Shown: one piece after another, positions 58,997 to 64,000 of the stretch
How the letters are laid out: each line of letters starts with the position of its first letter
How positions within the stretch are numbered: the stretch's first letter is position 1
Origin: an uncultured Prevotellaceae bacterium
GTDB lineage: Bacteria > Bacteroidota > Bacteroidia > Bacteroidales > Bacteroidaceae
Direction: 5' to 3'
DNA length: 64,000 nucleotides
Assembly (NCBI GenBank): GCA_947167455.1
Contig: CAMVIB010000007.1
Coordinates: 1-64,000 of the forward strand
Notes under the pieces: generated by a model
What the model saw: the letters and a program-made list of their open reading frames with translations, nothing else
Told to the model about the DNA's origin: nothing
Databases searched by the model: none
Translations under genes and position numbers: made by a program

Positions 58997-59593
58997 TTAC
59001 ATTTTGGCCATGTGATAGCCCATTCTGTTCAATTGCATAGCGGCTCCGAACAAGTAGAGTTGATGCAGGCAGGAAACGTAGGCATTGAAAGCCTCTTTTG
59101 TTCCTGGTTCTATGTTCTGATGACGGAGGGAATTATAGACACGAGAGGCACATTCACCAACCAGTTTCTCCAACACGGTATAGTCAACGCCTCTAAGCAA
59201 CAATACATCTTCACGGATATATTCATCCATTGCATCGTAGCCCCTCTTGTCTCTCATGTAGGCGTAGAGATCTTCAATCTTTGAGTAGATTTGACCTTCG
59301 GTCGAGTTCCGTCGCGACTCGGCAGAGTCGGAGCAAGCTCCACTCTGCTCTCGCTGCTCCGTCACTTCCCATTCAGCATCCCAAAACTTAGCAACGGCCA
59401 TGCCAATATACATCATCCAACCGAGGGAAGCGGATGGGAAGTCGTTGAACTCCTTGATGCCATCGGGGATGTAGGCTTTTGCTGTCTGCTCCCATTTCTC
59501 TTCGACATCGGGACATTCTGGCAAACGAGCATCAATCTCTTTCATTGACTGAAGGAACTGGTGCAAGTCCTGGTGTAGTTCTTGTTCAAACAA
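58997..59593 (-). CDS. Hypothetical protein (198 aa) with an in-frame interspersed-repeat insertion
   Basis: EQREQSGACSDSAESRRNSTEGQ segment derives from a hairpin-rich repeat near 59299-59360. Confidence 0.5.
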   Translation of the reverse strand: MFEQELHQDLHQFLQSMKEIDARLPECPDVEEKWEQTAKAYIPDGIKEFNDFPSASLGWMMYIGMAVAKFWDAEWEVTEQREQSGACSDSAESRRNSTEGQIYSKIEDLYAYMRDKRGYDAMDEYIREDVLLLRGVDYTVLEKLVGECASRVYNSLRHQNIEPGTKEAFNAYVSCLHQLYLFGAAMQLNRMGYHMAKM

Positions 59594-59878
59594 GCGCCCC
59601 GTTGGGCCGAGCGGCTCTTCAAATTGCTGGACAACAATCTCGTAGAAAGGCTCAACAGATATGTATCACTCTCAAGAAGAAACTCGCTCTTCTTCGGATC
59701 CCACAAAGGAGCCGTGCGGGCTGTCATGTTTTACTCGCTGTCATGCTCCTGCAGACTCCGGGGCATCAATTTCTTCGAATACATCTCGGATGTCATCAAC
59801 AGGACAGCACTCATGCAGCCTAATACGGACATCAGGGAATACAGGGCTCTACTGCCTGACCAATGGAAGACCTTATAG
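59582..59878 (+). pseudogene. IS66-family transposase C-terminal remnant
   Basis: RNSLFFGSHKGAVRAVMFYSLSCSCRLRGINFFEYISDVINRTALMQPNTDIREYRALLPDQWK resembles the IS66 C-terminus. Confidence 0.7.
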
Positions 59879-59984
59879 GCCGGAAGGCGTCAAAGCGGAT
59901 ACGCTTACCCCATTATCGATTATCTGGGGGAGTGGGGTTTGGGGCGGCTTTCTTGTAAAATGTTGATTTTTCAGTATATGTAAG

Positions 59985-60384
59985 TGGAGCTGGAGGGAAT
60001 TGAACCCTCGTCCAAACAGGGGAATCATGAGCTTTCTACACGCTTATCTCAGCTTGTGTTTTCGTGCTGCGGCAAGACCTGAGCTACCGACCTCAGCCTT
60101 ATCCTCTGTGAGCTTCATCTTCGGCGCGAGGCCGCCTCGGACTATCCCCCTTTTTGCTGCACCACTTTGCCAGAGCGCCAGGGGGCGGATAGGTCTCTGA
60201 GTGATGTCCCGTCGCCGCACCTTGTGCAGCGATGATGCTAATCTACTGTGCTTCGATTAAGCAGCGAGAGCGTACTGTGTTTCGCCAGATAATTCTTTGC
60301 AGACCATGTATTAAAGAGAGCGGCCAGCGACTCTCTGCGTGCTTACACACCATCCCGTCCTGCTGTCAAATCCATGTCAGCCCC
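59985..60384 (-). ncRNA. ssrA: tmRNA
   Basis: 5' end GGGGCTGACATGGATTTGACAGCAGG (minus strand from 60384); 3' end GGACGAGGGTTCAATTCCCTCCAGCTCCA; tag ORF ends GETQYALAA-TAA. Confidence 0.93.
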
Positions 60385-60483
60385 GAGAAAAGCGTTGCAA
60401 AGTTATGTCAAAAAACTGATATGCCAAAAATTTTTTACGCTTTCTTCACAATAAACATACATTTTTTGTGTTTTATTATTGTA

Positions 60484-61119
60484 ATGGTTCATCAAGCAAC
60501 ATTAGAGATGGTAATTACGGACGGCATGAGCGTAGGCGAGCGTGTCGTCAAGCGTGTGTTCGACATCGTGGGTGCTGTGTTTGGCCTTGTGCTGCTCAGT
60601 CCCGTGTTTGTCGTTATCTTCGTTGTATTGAAGTATCAGGGTTTCGGCTCTGTGATATTCAGGCAGGAACGCATCGGCTATCATGGCCGTCCGTTCTATA
60701 TTCTTAAGTTCCGCACGATGGTTCTTGACTCAGAAGAGGACGGTGTGCCTATGCTGGCGCAGAAGAGCGATGAGCGTCTGACACCCGTGGGTCGTTTCCT
60801 GCGTGAGCACCATCTGGACGAGCTTCCGCAGCTGTGGAACGTGTTGCGTGGGGACATGAGTTTCGTTGGTCCGCGTCCGGAACGTAAGTACTTTATCGAT
60901 AAGATAATGCAATGTAACCCCGACTATGAGTATATCTATCTGATGCGTCCTGGCACGACGTCGTTAGCCACAATATATAATGGCTATACTGACACGATGG
61001 AGAAGATGCTTATCCGTCTGCAGATGGACTTGGACTATCTGCAGAAGCGCTCGTTGCTGCTGGACCTGAAGATTATGCTGACGACGGCAGAGTACATCAT
61101 CTTTGGCAAGAAGTTCTAG
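60484..61119 (+). CDS. Undecaprenyl-phosphate sugar transferase (bacterial sugar transferase family)
   Basis: VKRVFDIVGAVFGLVLLSP, QERIGYHGRPFYILKFRTM, LRGDMSFVGPRPER, RPGTTSLATI. Confidence 0.9.
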   Translation: MVHQATLEMVITDGMSVGERVVKRVFDIVGAVFGLVLLSPVFVVIFVVLKYQGFGSVIFRQERIGYHGRPFYILKFRTMVLDSEEDGVPMLAQKSDERLTPVGRFLREHHLDELPQLWNVLRGDMSFVGPRPERKYFIDKIMQCNPDYEYIYLMRPGTTSLATIYNGYTDTMEKMLIRLQMDLDYLQKRSLLLDLKIMLTTAEYIIFGKKF

Positions 61120-61245
61120 CCCCCCAGCCCCCTGAAGGGGGGATAGGCCCCCCAGCCCCCTGAAGGGGATAAGGCCCCCCAGCCCCCTGAAGGGGGAGTT
61201 CCTGGGTATAAGCCGGCCCCCCGGCCCCCTGAAGGGGGAGTTCCT
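61119..61245. repeat. Tandem GC-rich palindromic repeat, 4 units (CCCCCCAGCCCCCTGAAGGGGG...)
   Basis: Units starting near 61121, 61147, 61173, 61216. Confidence 0.95.
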
Positions 61246-61294
61246 GAGAAGTGGGAAGTGAGAGGTGAGAAGTGGGAAGTGTAAGGTATAATAA

Positions 61295-61340
61295 AAGGTA
61301 TAAGATAATATAAGGTATAAGATAATATAAGGTATAAGAT
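61295..61340. repeat. 17-bp AT-rich tandem repeat (AAGGTATAAGATAATAT) running into the SLBB start codon
   Basis: 61295-61311, 61312-61328, partial 61329-61340; ATG at 61339. Confidence 0.9.
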
Positions 61341-63906
61341 GAATATAAGACATATCATTCGGATTTCGAGCTTAGTATGCTGTCTCTTCCTGGGCTCGTC
61401 GTCGTTGCGTGCTCAGGTGATGACCGATGAGCAGCTCGTTCGCTACGTCCTTCAGGAGAAGGAGAAGGGCACCGAACAGTCTGTCATCATGCGCAACCTC
61501 TTGCAGCATGGTGTGACTCAGGAGCAGTTGCGCCGTGTGCGCAAGAAGGTGGAGGCCGAGCAGAAACAGCTTGGTGCCGTCGATCTCACTGGTCGCAGCT
61601 CGGGGCAGCGTACCACTCGTACTCGTACGCGCACTCAGGCCGAGATAGGGCGCGACCAGCGTCAGCGTGCTGAAAGTCACATGGTGCGTTCTAACCGCGA
61701 GGAGGAGGAAGAGCGCTACAAGTCGCGCGACCAGCGCCTGACGGAGCTTGAGGAGGAGAGCGACTTCTTCGACCTCGACTCTCTTGACTATTATGCCTCT
61801 CTCATTCCCAAGGAACAGCAGGTGTGGGGGCGCAATATCTTCAACCAGAAAGAACTGTCGTTTGAGCCCAACATGAATATGGCCACTCCCACGAACTACC
61901 GCATCGGTGCCGGCGACGTGGTGATTATCGACGTGTGGGGTTCTTCTCAGGAGACTTTTGAGGAGACCGTGTCGCCCGACGGCACCGTCACGCTCTCTGG
62001 TATAGGCCCCGTGAAGCTCGGCGGCATGTCAGTCGGCGAAGCCACGTCCCACCTGCGTAAGCGCCTCGGCGAATACTATAGCGACTGTCAGGTGTCGCTC
62101 AGCATAGGCCAGACGCGCAGTATCATCGTGCAGGTGTTGGGCGAGGTGTCACATCCCGGCACCTACACCCTCAGCAGTCTGGCCTCAGCCTTCAATGCCC
62201 TTTACGCTGCAGGCGGCATCAGCGAGGTCGGTACTCTGCGTGACATCAAGGTGTATCGCGGCGGTCGTCTCCTTGCGACTATTGATGTCTATGAGTATCT
62301 GTTGCACGGTGACATAGCCGGCAATGTGCGTCTTCAGGACAACGATGTCATCATCGTCGGTCCATACGATTGTCTGGTGGAGGTACGTGGCAAGGTGAAG
62401 CGTCCTATGTTCTACGAGATGAAGCCCACGGAGAGTGTGTCGCGCCTGCTGCAGCTTGCCGGCGGCTTCACGGGCGATGCCTACACCGAGCAGGTTCGCC
62501 TCTCGCGCAAGTCGGGCCGTGAGTACTCGTTCCACACCATCAAGGAGATGGACATGAACGGCTTCCATGTTGCCGACGGCGACTCGCTCTATGTCGATAG
62601 CGTCATCCCCCGCTATCGCAACATGGTTGAGGTGAAGGGCGCTGTGATGCATCCGGGTCAGTTTCAAATGGACGGTGCCATCCAGAGCGTCCGCGACCTC
62701 ATCCGTGCCGCCGACGGTCTCCGCGAGGATGCCTATCGCGAGCGTGCCGTCATGCATCGCCAGAAGGCCGACCTCTCTCTCGAGATGTTGTCTGTTGATG
62801 TCGATGGCATCCTTGACGGCCGTATCGCCGACATCCCCCTGAAGAGGGGCGATGTTCTCTTCGTGCCGAGCACGCTTGAGATGCGTGGCGAACAGACCTT
62901 GCGCATCAATGGCGAAGTCAATTTCCCCGGCTCGTATCAATATGCCGACAACACCACCGTCCGCGACCTCATCCTCATGGCCGGTGGTCTCACGCGTGAT
63001 GCCGCCATGGCCAAGGTGGATGTGTTCCGCCGAGTCTATGACCCCAATGCCGATGAGGCTTCCACGGAACTTGCCAAGCACTTCTCGTTCGACTTGCGCC
63101 GCGGTGTCATAGAGTCCGATACCTCTTTCACGCTGATGCCGTTCGACGAGGTGCAGGTTCGCAAGAGCCCCACGCACAACGTCCAGCAGAACGTACGCAT
63201 CAGCGGTTCCGTGAACTTCGAGGGCGAATACGCCATGACGAGCAAGGAGTTCCGCCTTTCCGACCTCATCAAGATGGCCGGCGGCCTCTCCGAGCTTGCC
63301 TATTCGAAGGGCGCACGCCTCATCCGTGAGATGACCCCCGAGGAACGTGAGCAGCGTGAGTCTGCCATGAAGAGCCAGCAGATAGCCCTCTTCGAGCAGA
63401 GTCTGGAGCTCGACAAGAGCTACAACCTGGCCCGTGCCGACACCATCCTGGACATGAAGATGAACCTTGGCAACTTCTACAACGTTGCCATCAACCTCGA
63501 TGAGGCCCTTGCCAATCCCGGTAGCCTGCATGACGTCATCCTTCGCGCCAACGACCACATTATCGTGCCCCAGTACTCCAACACCATCAAGGTGTCTGGG
63601 GAGGTGATGTACCCCATCTCCATGAACTACAAGAAGGGCGAGCCCCTGTCCTACTACATAAAGCGTGCCGGCGGCTACAGCAACAAAGCTGGCAAGAAGC
63701 TCACCTACGCCATCTACATGAACGGAGCCGTGGAACAGCTCGGTCGTCGTGCCAGCGGCAAGCGTATCGAGCCCGGCTGCGAGATTGTGGTGCCTACGAA
63801 GCCTCGTCGCGAGGGTCTCTCCACTGCCGAGATTATGATTCTCGGCACGAGCACCATCAGTATCTCATCAATGATTATCTCGCTCATCAACAACCTCAAG
63901 AAGTAG
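61339..63906 (+). CDS. SLBB-domain polysaccharide export protein (Wza-like)
   Basis: YRIGAGDVVIIDVWGSSQETFEETVSPDGTVTLSGIGPVKLGGMS; repeated SLBB modules (VEVKGAVMHPGQF, LRINGEVNFPGSYQ, VRISGSVNFEGEYA, IKVSGEVMYPISM). Confidence 0.92.
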   Translation: MNIRHIIRISSLVCCLFLGSSSLRAQVMTDEQLVRYVLQEKEKGTEQSVIMRNLLQHGVTQEQLRRVRKKVEAEQKQLGAVDLTGRSSGQRTTRTRTRTQAEIGRDQRQRAESHMVRSNREEEEERYKSRDQRLTELEEESDFFDLDSLDYYASLIPKEQQVWGRNIFNQKELSFEPNMNMATPTNYRIGAGDVVIIDVWGSSQETFEETVSPDGTVTLSGIGPVKLGGMSVGEATSHLRKRLGEYYSDCQVSLSIGQTRSIIVQVLGEVSHPGTYTLSSLASAFNALYAAGGISEVGTLRDIKVYRGGRLLATIDVYEYLLHGDIAGNVRLQDNDVIIVGPYDCLVEVRGKVKRPMFYEMKPTESVSRLLQLAGGFTGDAYTEQVRLSRKSGREYSFHTIKEMDMNGFHVADGDSLYVDSVIPRYRNMVEVKGAVMHPGQFQMDGAIQSVRDLIRAADGLREDAYRERAVMHRQKADLSLEMLSVDVDGILDGRIADIPLKRGDVLFVPSTLEMRGEQTLRINGEVNFPGSYQYADNTTVRDLILMAGGLTRDAAMAKVDVFRRVYDPNADEASTELAKHFSFDLRRGVIESDTSFTLMPFDEVQVRKSPTHNVQQNVRISGSVNFEGEYAMTSKEFRLSDLIKMAGGLSELAYSKGARLIREMTPEEREQRESAMKSQQIALFEQSLELDKSYNLARADTILDMKMNLGNFYNVAINLDEALANPGSLHDVILRANDHIIVPQYSNTIKVSGEVMYPISMNYKKGEPLSYYIKRAGGYSNKAGKKLTYAIYMNGAVEQLGRRASGKRIEPGCEIVVPTKPRREGLSTAEIMILGTSTISISSMIISLINNLKK

Positions 63907-63910
63907 TGCC

Positions 63911-64000
63911 ATGGCATCAGAAACAAGCAAAGATTACATAGACCTTCGCGATGTGTGGCATCGCATCGTCGGCCACAAGAAGCTGTTCCTGAAAGTGTGG
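63911..64000 (+). CDS. Chain-length determinant (Wzz-like) protein, partial N-terminus
   Basis: MASETSKDYIDLRDVWHRIVGHKKLFLKVW directly downstream of the SLBB gene. Confidence 0.6.
   Translation, partial: MASETSKDYIDLRDVWHRIVGHKKLFLKVW

Overview
The window is a Bacteroidales (Prevotella-like) chromosome segment; this taxon is inferred from Bacteroidetes-type promoters, fimbrillin-family proteins, T9SS-like C-termini and the tmRNA tag. It contains: (i) housekeeping genes (class II fructose-bisphosphate aldolase, AICAR formyltransferase, Obg, Nnr, Hpt, Adk, tmRNA); (ii) a fimbrillin-rich surface locus at about 4.4-41.7 kb with six fimbrillin-like lipoproteins plus DUF5119 and DUF3868/DUF3575-like anchor or assembly genes; (iii) a single ORF of about 18 kb (17800-35910, about 6036 aa) made of roughly 16 degenerate surface modules, fused in frame downstream of a RhuM-like N-terminal domain; (iv) a REP-associated-tyrosine-transposase-like (RAYT/Y1) gene interrupted by its own palindromic elements and three minisatellites; (v) a low-GC, decaying accessory island at 53.1-59.9 kb next to ssrA, bounded by truncated IS1595- and IS66-type transposases and carrying two nonsense-interrupted genes, a large protein with two PD-(D/E)XK-like motifs and a CAT-like gene; (vi) the start of a capsule/EPS operon (sugar transferase, SLBB export protein, Wzz-like). 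The most interesting items are the RhuM/giant-protein chimera with its own promoter, and the REP palindrome/minisatellite system around the RAYT gene. All calls are from reading the sequence and ORF translations; no database search was run.
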